Assembly (NCBI GenBank): GCA_036365455.1
Contig: JAWQUS010000027.1
Coordinates: forward strand, 20,882,501 to 20,946,500
DNA length: 64,000 bases
Direction: 5' to 3'
DNA from: Macrosoma leucophasiata
Taxonomy: Eukaryota; Arthropoda; Insecta; Lepidoptera; Hedylidae
Below, piece after piece: positions 42,838-53,950 of this stretch. The position numbers and the translations under genes were made by a program. Position 1 is the first letter of the stretch; every line of letters begins with the position of its first letter. Under the pieces are notes generated by a model. It had not been told where the DNA came from, did not search any database, and saw only the letters and a list, made by a program, of their open reading frames with translations.

Positions 42838-43200
42838 GCAAGCACAAACATCTCATTAAATTTTTTCATGATTTTTAACCTATTCGTTACATCATTAAAA
42901 TGTAAAAATAATGAAAGAACGGAATATCAATCTGGGTAGAATTGTTATATTTTAAACAGTGGTTCTTAACCATTTTAATGATGTAACTAATAGGATAAAA
43001 ATCATGAAAAATTTAAACGAGATCTTTGTGCTTGCATACCTATTTTTTAATTATTTTTTTGGGTTTTTGTTTCAGTGCTGCATAGAGCTAAACACATGTC
43101 GGCAATAACATCCAAATGATTTTGGTGTTTGCTGAGAACCCCTGCTAGCATGAACCACTGGTTTAAAATATAACAATTCTATCCAGATTGATCTTCCGTT
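42838..43200. mobile_element. Interleaved inverted repeats, hAT-like CAGTGGTTCTTAACC ends
   Basis: Arm 1 42838-42901 with inverse 42972-43036; arm 2 42917-42966 with inverse 43150-43200. CAGTGGTTCTTAACC at 42957 and GAACCACTG at 43150 look like hAT termini. The overlapping order (1, 2, 1', 2') means two nested or rearranged copies. Confidence 0.6.
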
Positions 43201-43939
43201 ATTTCATTACATTTTTTAAAAAGCTACAAATTCTTATGCGATGAGTAGTTACAGTTTTATTTGAATGAAAAATCTAAAAAATATATACCTACTCCTAGAT
43301 ACCTACACCTCATTGGAACTTTCCTATCTGTAGGTAACTTCTGCGGATTTTTATTCCCTACATTAAAAAAAAACAATGTTATCGAGCTAGGTAGATAGTA
43401 AACATAACGCTAGATCTCTATCACTGTACAGATTAAAATCTAGTAGTGCCTGCTGTGTTTTTTTAATCAAATGTAGCAGTATTAAACAGCAGCTAGTAAG
43501 TTAAATTGTTTATTTGAACATAGGTATGTTTAAATAAATTAATAACGTACCAAACAAGGTGTTCAATTTCAGTGTCCGATAGTTATTAAAAAGTTTTATA
43601 GTAACAGCGCCATCTATGTTTATACTACTAAACACTCAAGTCATTGTGCTGCGCTATATCATCATAGGTGGAGCAAAATAGTATTCGACATTTTATTTAA
43701 ACAACTCTGTTATACTGTGACAACAACTAAGTATAATAAAATAATTTTCTTATTATTTATTCGTACTTATTTATGTCACATATATTTATAATAAACTGAT
43801 AAAAGGAATGATTGCTGCGCCATCTGTCGAAAAAAAAAACACTTAATCGTAGTTAATGTTCGACTTCCTCAATAGAGGACACTACATATTATAATCGCAA
43901 AGAATCATGGCAAGATTTAATTGTACAAAAAAGTAAAAG
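43201..43939. other. Unassigned AT-rich sequence
   Basis: No gene, no repeat shared with the rest of the window. Confidence 0.4.
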
Positions 43940-44290
43940 GTTTTGGCGGGAACCTCGAAAGAGGCGTGTGGTGCTCCTAGTTTATTTTATTTTCTTGGTG
44001 TATTTTTGAGTTATATTAATAATAGTTACTTATTATAGTGCCCATGTAAAGTGAAATAGAATAATAGTGCGAAAACACGTTCTTTTGGGTTGCCTCTAAA
44101 ACTTAATTGTAAATATTCCAGTAAAGTAGCCATCGCTTTACTCGAATAACTGTGACTGACTGACGGACTGATAAATTGACTGACTGACTCTGACTTTTAC
44201 TTTGCTTAATTACGAATACGAAATATCGTTTTACTTGACACTGGCAATATGCAAACCAAGCGATGCCATACATAAAAAAAAAAAAGTAAA
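43940..44290 (+). repeat. Repeat X, uninterrupted copy
   Basis: GTTTTGGCGGGAACCTCGAAAG to ATGCCATACATAAAAAAA-like end, with GACTGACTGAC at 44153-44188. No Helitron at either site. Confidence 0.7.
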
Positions 44291-44984
44291 AAAAGGATAC
44301 AGGTTTTGAGAACTTAAAGAACATTTTCCGATGTTTAAAATAAATATTTTTAGTTCACCGGAATAAAAATATTGAAACTGAAGTAATAAATGGACGGCTA
44401 CAGTAGATACTGCTGTTGTTGGGAAAAATCATTTTTATTCCGGACTTCCGGAGTGATAAAAATATTTTAAAATACGAGATAATAGGTAGGTAGGTATATT
44501 AACATTCCGCAGCTTTTTCAACTAGTTTTGTATCTTATCTTTTTCTGTACAAATCGATAGAAATTGATATGTATGGAACTTGCAATGATTCTTTTACAAA
44601 TTATTAGGTCTAATGCACGGCTATTCATGGCATTCACGCGGGTTAGCATTTTTCGCATGATTCTAAATTTTTTCGTTCAATTTTTGAAGTCCGTAGCATG
44701 AGGCAGGAGTGACCCATTTATTAATAGAGAGATAGATTTTATAAAGTACAGTTTACTTTATACTTATCATCATGGTGAACTTGCTTATTTTGTCATAGTT
44801 TAGATCGTTATTAGGTTAACAGATTCTTTCACTATCTGTCGGATTATAATAATTGAGGTTAACTTTAACATACCTACTCCAGCGCAGTTCGGCCAATTAT
44901 TGTTAGCTGATAAAGCACTAAAGTAATGACAGCAAGCATGTAGCAGACAAGCAACTCATTTTATGCGTAACCAGTACTTTAAAG
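44291..44984. other. Unassigned AT-rich sequence
   Basis: Nothing recognised; low GC, scattered stops in all frames. Confidence 0.4.
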
Positions 44985-45400
44985 CTAAAGTATGTATGTA
45001 TCTTCACGCCAGGTCCCTAACGGGGTAGGCAGAGAGTGTAGAGCGCCAGATATTCCGGTCCTGACAAACCTCTCGTGCCTCGTCTACCTTCATCATTCTC
45101 TTCATACATGCACGCCGATTTTTAAGACTTTTGACCGACCATCAGACAGAACTCGACCTATTTGGTCATGGTAGGTCAGTCTTGGTTTTCCTGGGCCTCT
45201 GCAACCATCCACATTCGCATTGTATATTTGTTTAGTCATTCGCTAATTCGACATTCTTTCTATATGCCCGAACCATCGGAGCATGCCTTTTTTCATTTTT
45301 ACACCGCACCGATACTATCATTCACACAAAGCCTCTTTCTTACATCTTCATTACGAACGCGATCGCTGAGTGATACACTAAAGCTGAAGTGAAATGCCTA
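44985..45400 (-). pseudogene. LINE ORF2 C-terminus, family L-B
   Basis: Same layout as 31205; minus strand reads GMLRWFGHIERMSN, a stop, then RMTKQIYNANVDGCRGPGK and LTYHDQIGRV. Several stops and frameshifts. Confidence 0.65.
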
Positions 45401-45674
45401 AAGAGTTATTTTTTAATTAATGCCAATAAAGTCTTGCAATGTAGCTCAGATTGAAAAGTCAGTAGATAAAGCTTAGTATTCTATAGATAAGAATAGTGTT
45501 TTATTATATTTTTTACAGTTCCTAGAAGATGTGGAGGTGTCGGGATGTTAGGACGTCGACCGCTCGTGGGTTCACTGACCTCGCTAACTGGTCGCCAATA
45601 CGAGTTCATGATAGGTACTTCAGATTATCATTAATGATATGAATATCATCGAACTTGTTTGTCTTGATGTTTTT

Positions 45675-45736
45675 GAATGTTTTTATGTGTAGGATGGTGG
45701 TAAACAAGCACGCAGCTTCACATGTTAAGTGATTAT
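45675..45736 (-). repeat. Family A, 3' scrap
   Basis: GATGGTGGTAAACAAGCACG and CACATGTTAAGTGATTA only. Confidence 0.55.
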
Positions 45737-45749
45737 AATATATTTATTT

Positions 45750-45890
45750 TTCGCAGTAACACATGCGAGTGAACTTAAGAAAATAAAGAAAAACGGGAAA
45801 GAAAAATTTGACTTCGGGCAGGAATCAAACCTGCGACCTCAGGATAACCAGTCCAACCGGTTTACTACTAAGCTACAATAAAATAGCCTA
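45750..45890 (-). repeat. S3-related tRNA-like repeat
   Basis: Minus strand gives GACTTCGGGCAGG-type acceptor/T arm (AGGAATCAAACCTGCGACC on the plus strand) and a TAACACATGCGAGTGAAC flank like that of S3 copies. Different tRNA-like head from 22340. Confidence 0.55.
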
Positions 45891-45906
45891 AATCGGTTAA
45901 AAATAA

Positions 45907-46555
45907 AAAAACCGGTCAAGTGCATGTCGGGCCACGCGCAGTGTAGGGTTCCGTTGTTACAGAGTAAGAGATGTAGGTAATAAGAAAAAAAGTATTTTCT
46001 ATGGACTTGTTTGAAATTTTCGAGTAAAATAGGTACATTTGGTCGACTATAACTCGCCAACTTGCAAGGCCTACTTTAGTGTGATAGTTTTCCTTTTAAT
46101 TTCGTTTTAAGTAGCTACTATAGCCGTAACGTTTGAATTTCTAACTACAACCGTTTAGTTGGTAGGGGGGGGGAGAACAATTGACTCTAACGAAAATTTG
46201 CACTTTAAAGCTTAATAAGTCACGAACAGTTAACTAAATCGAAAAATGATGTTCGCACACCCATAATATTTTTAAAAGACCTATCCAACGATACCCCACA
46301 CTACATAAAAATCGAAAATAAAAAAAATATCCGCGCGTTACTAGTAGGGGAGAGGTTACCATTAAAAAAAATATTTTCACGTTTTTATTCTACCACTTTG
46401 TCGGCGTGATTAAGGTGTATAGGTACTTATTCCAAATTTCAAGTCTCTAGTACTAATAATAGTTTTCGCGCTAAACCGCGGACGGACAGGCAGACAGACA
46501 GACATACGGACATGGCGAAACTATAAGGGTTCCTTGTTTACTACGGAACCCTAAA
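45907..46555. mobile_element. Dispersed repeat CCGGTCAAGTGCG..., uninterrupted copy
   Basis: Full-length sister of the 9043 copy, with a (G)9 run at 46166-46174 and GACAGACAGACAGAC-like stretch at 46486-46506. Confidence 0.75.
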
Positions 46556-46587
46556 AAGGGGGAGGCAAAATTTGACGTGTCGGCGTG

Positions 46588-46664
46588 GGACTTCGGCAGC
46601 TTAGTGGTAAAGCGGCTGGACTGGTTATCCTGAGGTCACAGGTTCGATTCCTGGCCGAAGTCAA
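46588..46664 (+). repeat. tRNA-like cloverleaf, S3-related
   Basis: GACTTCGG/CCGAAGTC closes the stem; D arm GCTTAGTGGTAAAGC; B box AGGTTCGATTCCTGG; loop CTGGTTA with a U-33 equivalent. Same head as 45750 in inverse. Probably retroposed rather than a working tRNA gene. Confidence 0.5.
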
Positions 46665-47472
46665 AGTGCAAAGTGCTCCTATTCTGCTACAAAAAATGCT
46701 ACTTCTATATTTCCCAAGACCCCTTAATCATTCAATGGCTACAGAAGGAAAGATTGAACAACTCCTCCGACCGAAACGTCGTGTTTGATTTAAAAAATCA
46801 TTTTAGTTTGAGATAAATCCGTAAAAATAGATTAAGGTATTTCAATGAATCTAGATCGCGAACACCTTAGAACACATCATGATCTGCACTTCAACAGCAA
46901 ATCGTCTTGAGTTTTGAGTTCTGTTTAAGAATACAGAACTTTATTATTATCATACAATGCATTATAAATACATAATGACAGTCGTTATTCACACAAACAC
47001 TGAAGCATCTCGAAGCAGTAATGCGTGGGAATTACAAAGCATTTAGCAGACGGTTAGATTAGCAGTTTAGGACTTGTGCTATATATTTTGGCATGTGTAT
47101 TTTGGTACCTAAGTTAGTGGTGTCACTACACAGACAACAAGCAATCGACGAAGTGTACCGTCGAGGCAGAAACCCGTCGAGGTAGAAACCTTTCGAGGTA
47201 GTGATCTTTCGTGGTAATGACCCATCGACAAAACATACAATCGAGGTAGCGAGCATCGAGCTTACGTCATTCGAACCAGAGTACGATACCCACAAACTGT
47301 TGTGGGCGTCGTTGGTGAAGGCTTGGTGATTTTTACTGAATTACAAACTTGAGCTGAATATAATATAATTATAATTTTAAAAAACTATAAACGGGTTGTG
47401 TAGTCAGTAGTGTGAATGTGCCTTGCGTATTTTACATTTAAATGTACAATCATGACATCAAATGAAATCTCT
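46665..47472. other. Mostly unassigned, with short degenerate repeats
   Basis: GTCGAGG(C/T)AGAAACC-type units recur at 47160-47250, giving repeated peptides on the minus strand without a credible protein. Confidence 0.4.
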
Positions 47473-47533
47473 ATAAAACTAAAATTTGATCGTCAATGGC
47501 GATTCGCCATTGACGATCAAATTTTAGTTTTAT
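47473..47533. repeat. Perfect 30-bp palindrome with 1-nt spacer
   Basis: Arms 47473-47502 and 47504-47533 are exact inverses around a single T (centre TGGCGATTCGCCA). Confidence 0.95.
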
Positions 47534-47714
47534 ATACACACCATATTGTTTTATATTATAAATCCACAGTTTTAACTGAAGACGCGCCCGGAAATTTTCC
47601 TTACATTTCATAATCCAACCAGTGTTACCAACTTAGTAGATTTTCCACTAAAATTGGTGGTTTCAATCGCCCATTTTTGGTCGGCTAATGTATTACGCGT
47701 TAGATATTTTATTC

Positions 47715-47900
47715 TTTTTTTTTTATGTAATGGAGTGAAAAACAAGCTTACAGTCTACATTAACAAGCCTGTAAGCCTCACCTCAGGTAAGCCTGTAAAC
47801 ATCAACACAAAACCAGAGATTTCAATGTAGATGCGTTGCCACTCCTGGGGTCTAAGGTATTATGACTCTGTGCCGGAAATTATGGTGCCGTACAACACGT
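47715..47900 (-). repeat. Family A, 5'-truncated
   Basis: Poly(T), TAATGGAGTGAAAAACAAGC to TGCCGGAAATTATGGTGCC. Confidence 0.7.
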
Positions 47901-48283
47901 ATCAGTGCATATCAGTTCGTACTAATAAATAGCTTCATTTGGTTGAGCGTTATATAACGGGTATTTGATTACGGTGTAATGGGCCATGGACAGGACATGG
48001 AAGTGTCCATGGTCCATTCGAAAGTATAATAATACCTAAAGTTACCTAAAGTTTACTTTTCTCTATTTCCTACAAATAACTTTTTCATGTATTGTATATG
48101 CACGAAATAGTAATTTGTATTTAAATTTCAATTTGTTGAATGTACTTAAATTTATTCAAAATTCTGTAGTCTTCGCTATGCAATTTTTAGCATTGGAACT
48201 GTTTTGGCTAATGAATTATTCATGTCCTACCATAACCATATGTGTTACAAAAATCTGTAAGTTTCCTTAAATAAATAAATAAA

Positions 48284-48484
48284 TAATATATTAGTATAAT
48301 GTGATATAAAATATATTACTTTGTTTTGTTAGACCGTGAATAGCTTTCCATTCGAAAGCTATCAAAAACGTCTACGTCCCAAAGGACCGTAGGGACGCGA
48401 TTTTTGTACCTACTTATTGTACGTTCAAAAATAATCTGACAAAACAAAGTAATATATTTTATATCACATTATACTAATATATTA
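48284..48484. mobile_element. Fold-back element with 46-bp arms
   Basis: Perfect arms 48284-48329 and 48439-48484; an inner hairpin ATAGCTTTC/GAAAGCTAT lies at 48341-48363. AT-rich, about 200 bp in all. Confidence 0.75.
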
Positions 48485-48537
48485 CAAGAAAACTATTAAA
48501 TACAAGTAATATATATAACTATTTATTATATACATAA

Positions 48538-48827
48538 AAACGTAACGTAACTTCACGCCTGTAATCCCCATAGGGGTAGGCAGAGGTAAATGCATGCATT
48601 CAAGCATGCATGCAAACATCTACGATTCGCCGGTTACGTTTTTGGCCCATTAACAGGTGGCAAGCCTGTTGCCCTTTCCGGGCACATTATCAAATTCTGA
48701 GGTACTGGGAAACTTCCAGAAATGGAATAATCTCAAAAGATCCAGAGATAAAGGATTTTAAACCATTATCTCTGATAGCCCCGCCCCGGGAATCGAAAAC
48801 AGGACCTCCAGCGTAGTAGTAGTGGAA
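48538..48827 (-). repeat. SINE S2
   Basis: CTTCACGCCTGTAATCCCC at the left and GGGAATCGAAAACAGGACC (decayed B box) at the right. Confidence 0.8.
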
Positions 48828-48829
48828 AT

Positions 48830-49492
48830 ATTATATACTAAATAAATAGTTTTGTATATTTATGTAATACATAACTATTTATTATATTCTATCAAACTAA
48901 TATATTATAGCCCAAAAATAGCATAACGTTGTAACGAGTTATCGATAAATAGCCGTTTAGTGGTTTTCTGATGATTTTAAAGGGTGAATCTGGGGAAGAG
49001 ATAACATAACTGTTGCCAACACTGAATCCAACGGTCAAGGTCAGGCGTCAACTAAGGTAGGTACGGCTAATATCGTCCTGGTTTTCAAATTTCTTGATTT
49101 TAATTATTGAATTGATTATTTCAAAAACAACATAAGTCACATTGAATTAACTTAGCAGGACAGTAAAAACTGTTTTTTTATGACAGTTTTTTTATGATAT
49201 ATGAAAACATGTATGTAGACATAATTCTGTTGTTTTCACAGTAAAGGTGGACATTTATATTATGTTATTTTTACATTCATTCTGGAAAAAATGGGTCTAG
49301 CATTAATAAATGAAAATACGCATACATAGTTACCTATTTCCATTTATATCACTTTCCTTTTTTACTTAAAAATAAAAATCCAAAAATAGTGTTTACAACT
49401 CTTCAATCTCTTCTGTAGTCGGTCAAGAATAAATAGTGTTATAAAAATCCATAAACTGTATGATGGTTCCAACTTTTTGATATCAGTCACTT
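48830..49492. other. Unassigned AT-rich sequence
   Basis: Flanks of the S2 copy at 48538 (CTATTTATTATAT on both sides of it) and otherwise plain AT-rich DNA. Confidence 0.4.
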
Positions 49493-50385
49493 TTTTAGGA
49501 TTCCGTACCTAAAAGGTTAAAACGGGACCCTATTACTAAGCCTCCGCTATCTGTCTGTCTTCTTGTCTGTCTGTCTGTCAGTCTGTCAGTCTGTCAGTCT
49601 GTCCGTCCGTCCGTCCGTCCGTCCGTCCGTCCGTCTGTCTGTATGTCACTAGGCAGTATCTCATAAACCGTGATAGCTAGAAAGCTGAAATTTTCACAAA
49701 TTATGTATTTCCATTGCCGCTTTACATAGAGCAGACACACAGATGCATGGCCACGACGGACCGGAGGGGAGTAGCCATATGCAGGCTTTGCAAGCCCAAA
49801 TGGTCATACATAAAAACTAGTTACAGCCAGACTGCTCATTAGACTTAATCTAGTGCGACTGAACTGACGTCCTGAATAATACCGATTTGCTCTGTTTCTT
49901 TGTTGTAAAAAGAAATCTGCCCCATCAAGTTTACAAAAAGATAGCGGCACCTTTCAAATGTAAGTATTATTTTATTCTTGAAAACTTAAAAATACGATAA
50001 TATCGCTCGTGTTGTTTTGGACTGATGTTAACAACACAGACTGATAGATGTACCATATATGATACGCGGATCGGTCGAGCGACTGAGAAGCCGCTGTCTC
50101 CGAGATGTTTAAATGTGTGTGAAATTGTTTATGTATTTTGTTAAAGACAAGTTGTGAGTTTCGTAATGATAGACGATTTTTGTTGTGCGTGTGTGCGTCT
50201 ATTCCCCCATAACAAATTCCCTCCCGCAAAAAATGACAGACTGTTTTGCATCGGTAAGAAACGCTATGGCTTCTTCCCTCCGGTCGGCCGGTGGACCGTG
50301 TTGCTCTATACCGCTATAACAACAAATACAAAAAATTAAAATATTAAGGGGAATGGGTGCCCATACAATAAACGAGTTTATTTTG
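49493..50385 (+). repeat. GTCT-rich dispersed repeat, split by MITE M1
   Basis: GGATTCCGTACCTAAAAGG start; (GTCT)n, (CAGT-CTGT)n and (CCGT)n run at 49547-49645; second half 50309-50385. Confidence 0.7.
49723..50308. mobile_element. MITE M1 inside a GTCT-rich repeat
   Basis: ATAGAGCAGACACACAG and GACCGTGTTGCTCTAT ends. The GTCT repeat breaks at CATTGCCGCTTTA (49722) and resumes at CCGCTATAACAACAAATAC (50309). Confidence 0.65.
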
Positions 50386-50390
50386 TATTT

Positions 50391-50670
50391 TTGTATGTTA
50401 AGAAGTGGCAAACAAGCATACAGTTTACATTGATGGTAAATAATACTGTAGCCTTTAAACATCTATATGAGACTGTAGGTTTCAATACAAATGCGTTGCC
50501 ACTCCTGAGGTCTAAGGTATTATGCCTGTGGGCCGGAAATTACAGGGCCGTACATTACCACCTGACCGGAACACGATAGTGCTGAACACTACCATTTAGC
50601 GGCAAGTAGATTAGGAAATGCGGTGGTGCCTCCGCCTGCGAGCTCCGTCACTGGAGCTTTGCCACCGGTT
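50391..50670 (-). repeat. Family A, full length
   Basis: TTGTATGTTAAGAAGTGGC to GGAGCTTTGCCACCGGTTTA; inserted at the end of the GTCT repeat. Confidence 0.85.
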
Positions 50671-51759
50671 TAAAAAATTGTATTGTTTGTTCAGTATTGT
50701 TGCTCAATATTAATAACAGAAATAATTATGTCAAACTGATTTCAAAGAACTTTTTTTTTGTAAGTAACAGGCCATCGGTGTCTTGTTTTTGTACAATATT
50801 GACATAATTATAAATTATAATAAATCCTGATTCTGATTCCGATTCAAATATTTTTACTTTAAACAAGTTAGCACACCATAATTGATTTACAAGGATTTCA
50901 AAAAACCCGGCCCTCTATTAGAGACAATTACCTTAGATTTAGCATCAGTTCAATTTGACATTAGCATCAGTTCGTGAATGGGGAAATCTAGTTGGCGTAA
51001 ATCGTTTGGAGTGACGCCACAGTTTTATGACAAAAGTTTTACGAAAAATTGACCGTCAATGTGGGCTATTAAGAAGCCAGTCGACGTTAATCACGTTTCA
51101 CGTAAAATGTTTGTGAATGTACCTGTACCTGCAGAAAGTGATGATTCAACTGCTACACACACGTACGAGTATGTCACTGTGTACAGTCACGCACGTTATG
51201 TTAAAGATATTTTTTTCAGTCAGAAAGTGGAAAATTTATAGTCTCCTTTAAGATATGCCTTGAAGGTTTAGCTTTTTTGAGATCTGCCACAAAACTTGTT
51301 TTCATCATTCTTGTAATTATTTCAGCCGAAAGACGTCCCTTGCTGTAAATAGCCAAAGATAACTTGTGTAGATCGACATGAAAGCACTGTAATTAAGCTC
51401 TTTAAATACAATAAAAAAGTGGATGACGGTAAAGTTGGTTTCTAGACGATAACTTTGCCTGATAAAGTCATAAGAAAGGTGTAAACATCATTCTACGGAA
51501 AAAGAATTGTGAGAATATACCGATTAATTATCAAAACGCATCGGCCGATGGAGTGGAAGAGAGATACATGCCGTTTGGCGGAACACTTTCTTCTAGTTTG
51601 TTCAGACATCACTCTTTCCACGTTTGATTCAGGCGGAACGTGACATTTTTTCGTGACAACAGCCGGCGTTCATTGATTTATAAGACGTTATCACGTTAAA
51701 AAATATACCTTCGGTGAGCATACGTGTAAAGTACCGTTTGTAAAAGAAAACTTTATGAG
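50671..51759. other. Largest repeat-poor stretch left of 53 kb
   Basis: No element shared with other regions; open frame 51059-51241 has no family signature. Could be intronic or intergenic unique DNA. Confidence 0.4.
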
Positions 51760-51864
51760 GTTACATTAGAAGTTGAAGAGGAACTTCGTCCCAATCGAGT
51801 GTCCCATATGTTGTATGTGGGACACTCGATTGGGACGAAGTTCCTCTTCAACTTCTAATGTAAC
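51760..51864. repeat. Perfect 47-bp inverted repeat with 11-nt loop
   Basis: Arms 51760-51806 and 51818-51864 are exact inverses; loop TATGTTGTATG. No other copy is seen in the window. Confidence 0.95.
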
Positions 51865-52139
51865 ACTTTCACAATCCATTGTTATTTTTTTTTAATTTAA
51901 AATAACTAAAACTACATTTACACACGAACACGACAACACAGCAGACGCGCGGGTGGCGTGGCATGTCACTATCGAGAGAGAGAGAGAGAGAACGAATAAG
52001 TCGAATCCTATACTCGGCCTGCTCCCTCTCCGAGCGCTACGCACTGTAGCAAATGTGTCGTGAGGATTTTTTGTGACGCTCGCCTAGCCCCCTTAGCCAG
52101 CGTACCGCGCGATAAGGAACTTCGTTCCGAAAAGATATC
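51865..52139. other. GC-richer sequence with (GA)n
   Basis: GACGCGCGGGTGGCGTGGC, an (AG)8-9 tract at 51973-51991, and GGAACTTCGTTCCGAA at 52125, which repeats the GAACTTCGTCCC word of the 51760 hairpin. May be the body of the element that hairpin belongs to. Confidence 0.35.
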
Positions 52140-52153
52140 ATTATGTTCTTGGT

Positions 52154-52376
52154 AATAGATGGCGCTGCTGCCACCATAAAGCAATGCAATAGATGTGAAG
52201 GAAAGATTTGACAAATCGGGCAGGACTTCAGTAGCTCAATTAGAAGAGCGGCTGGACTAGATTCCCAGTAGGCCGCGAGTTCGAGTCTCGCCTGAAGTCA
52301 AATTTTTCTTTCTATTTTTCTTTAAAAATAAAATATATTTCACAAGCATGTGTTAATGCGAAATAATATAAAAACA
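52154..52376 (+). repeat. tRNA-like repeat S3 with 14-bp flanking duplication
   Basis: ATTATGTTCTTGGT occurs at 52140-52153 and 52377-52390. Inside, GACTTCA...TGAAGTC is a perfect 7-bp acceptor stem, with the same D, anticodon and T arms as 22340. Since TTGG also precedes other S3 copies, the true duplication may be 9-14 bp. Confidence 0.7.
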
Positions 52377-52636
52377 ATTATGTTCTTGGTTGTACTCTCG
52401 TCATAAGCGGGGACAGCCGAATGCACACGTACAACCATAGTAATGTCTTTAGAGGTGTGGTTTATGCATGCGGCTTTGACATTTATAAAATATGGTGACG
52501 TCATTACATATTCCTTTTTACTCGTAAGCTTGTGAGATTTTTTTTAAACGGTATTATTCATTTGATGTTGATGACCGATTCATGTTAATATACCTGAGCT
52601 AGTAAACATTTTTTTGAAAGATCATGACGACGAGCG

Positions 52637-52914
52637 TTTTTGTATGTAATGAAGGTGGCAAACAATTAAGCTGTTCACATTCATGTTAAGAGATGACTGC
52701 AGCCTTTAGACGCCTACACAAAGACCGGAGGTCTAAATGCAGATGCTTTGCCACCCCTGAGACCTTAGTTGTTATCTCTGAGATAGTTATTACTACACCA
52801 TACATTACCATCTAAATCTAAATGGAACACGATAGTGCTGAACTGTACTATTTGGCGGCAGATAGATAAGTTATTGTGGTGGTGCCTACGCCATCTAGCT
52901 CTTACACTAGAAGT
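52637..52914 (-). repeat. Family A, left member of a head-to-head pair
   Basis: TTTTTGTATGTAATGAAGG to GTGCCTACGCCATCTAGC; 5' end decayed. Confidence 0.75.
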
Positions 52915-52918
52915 GCAC

Positions 52919-53198
52919 TTTTTACTGGTGGTAGAGCTCCAGTGACGGAGTTCGCGGGCATAGTCACCACCGCATTACCTAATATACTTGCCGCTAAATG
53001 GTAGTGTTCAGCACTATCGTGTTCCGGTCAGGTGGTAATGTAATTTCCGGCACAGAGGCATTACACCTTAAGCCTCAGGAGTGGTAACGCATCCGCATTT
53101 TGACCTTGGTCTTTGTGTGGATGTCTATAGGCTGTAGTCTTCACTTAACATCAATGTGAACTGTATACTTGTATGCCACTTTCATTACAGAAAAAAAA
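52919..53198 (+). repeat. Family A, right member of a head-to-head pair
   Basis: TTTACTGGTGGTAGAGCTCC to CATTACAGAAAAAAAAAG. Confidence 0.8.
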
Positions 53199-53543
53199 AG
53201 AACTCTATCACCAGTAAAAAGTGGTTCTTCATAGATCCTGATGAATTAAGAACTTGGTCCTACTTCAAGTCGATTAAATAGTTTTATATAAGCCAATAAT
53301 CATTAAAATCGATAAAGCTCATGACGATTAGGTGTATATGTATGTATATTAGGTGATACACGTAAAGTTACATAAAGCGAGAAAAATAAAATATTCAGTC
53401 AAGCTTTGTCAAAAGTATAAGTTATTGCGTTTATTGTTATGTTTTCTCGGTACAAGAAAATGAATTTCCAAAGGTGCCAGTTTCCTAATAGATTATTCCC
53501 CTACATTAAAGTAAGTGATTGAACTTTATATAAATAACAAGAT

Positions 53544-53770
53544 GTGGTATGGATGAGAAATTCTTTCGCCGGTCCATTACCACTAAACAAGTTTACATTA
53601 AAACTGAGCACAAAAAAATTACGCATCTGCAATGGACAGTCAATTAAATCTACGACAGAAACATACAGCCTGCAACTATGTGAAATACTTGGGTATTATT
53701 ACAACGGAATAAGATTTTTAATGCTCAGAAGTAAAGATCTAAAATTGTATGCCCGATTTTCGCGTTGTCG
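53544..53770 (+). pseudogene. Possible LINE RT thumb remnant
   Basis: Sequence around 53560-53710 reads, in two frames, LPLNKFTLKLSTKKLRI and NYVKYLGIIT, resembling the (K)YLGI strand of LINE RTs. Weak and broken; may be chance. Confidence 0.3.
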
Positions 53771-53827
53771 ATACAATAATTTGCCCACGGTAATGTATGT
53801 GAGTGGTGGCCGAGACTGCGTAAGCGC

Positions 53828-53950
53828 TCAGTCATCGGCCGGCCGAACACGGCGGCGACGGATCGTTCCATTTTCGCCAATTTAAAAAAAAGTTTGACAC
53901 ACCGAACTTTTTGAACTTGACACATTCGAAACAGCCAACGAAAATAAAAC
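53828..53950 (+). promoter_or_regulatory. Candidate promoter and non-coding first exon (possibly of the Ance-like gene)
   Basis: A locally GC-rich patch (CGGCCGGCC, GGCGGCGACGG) in AT-rich unique sequence begins with TCAGTC, the arthropod initiator consensus (+1 at 53830), and is followed 121 bases later by a near-perfect splice donor AAAAC|GTAAGT. It holds no long open frame that resembles a protein. The next plus-strand gene is the Ance-like gene, whose ATG exon is preceded by an acceptor-like TTCCAG, so a first intron of about 8 kb is plausible. That link is inference; no good DPE is seen at +28. Confidence 0.35.

Noticed and set aside
46588..46664. Functional tRNA gene
   Set aside because: Cloverleaf is imperfect in the anticodon stem, the same head occurs inside repeats (45750), and no clear terminator run follows.
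47059..47295. Frame with repeated LPRK/LPRR peptides
   Set aside because: Comes from short degenerate GTCGAGGTAG units; no family signature.
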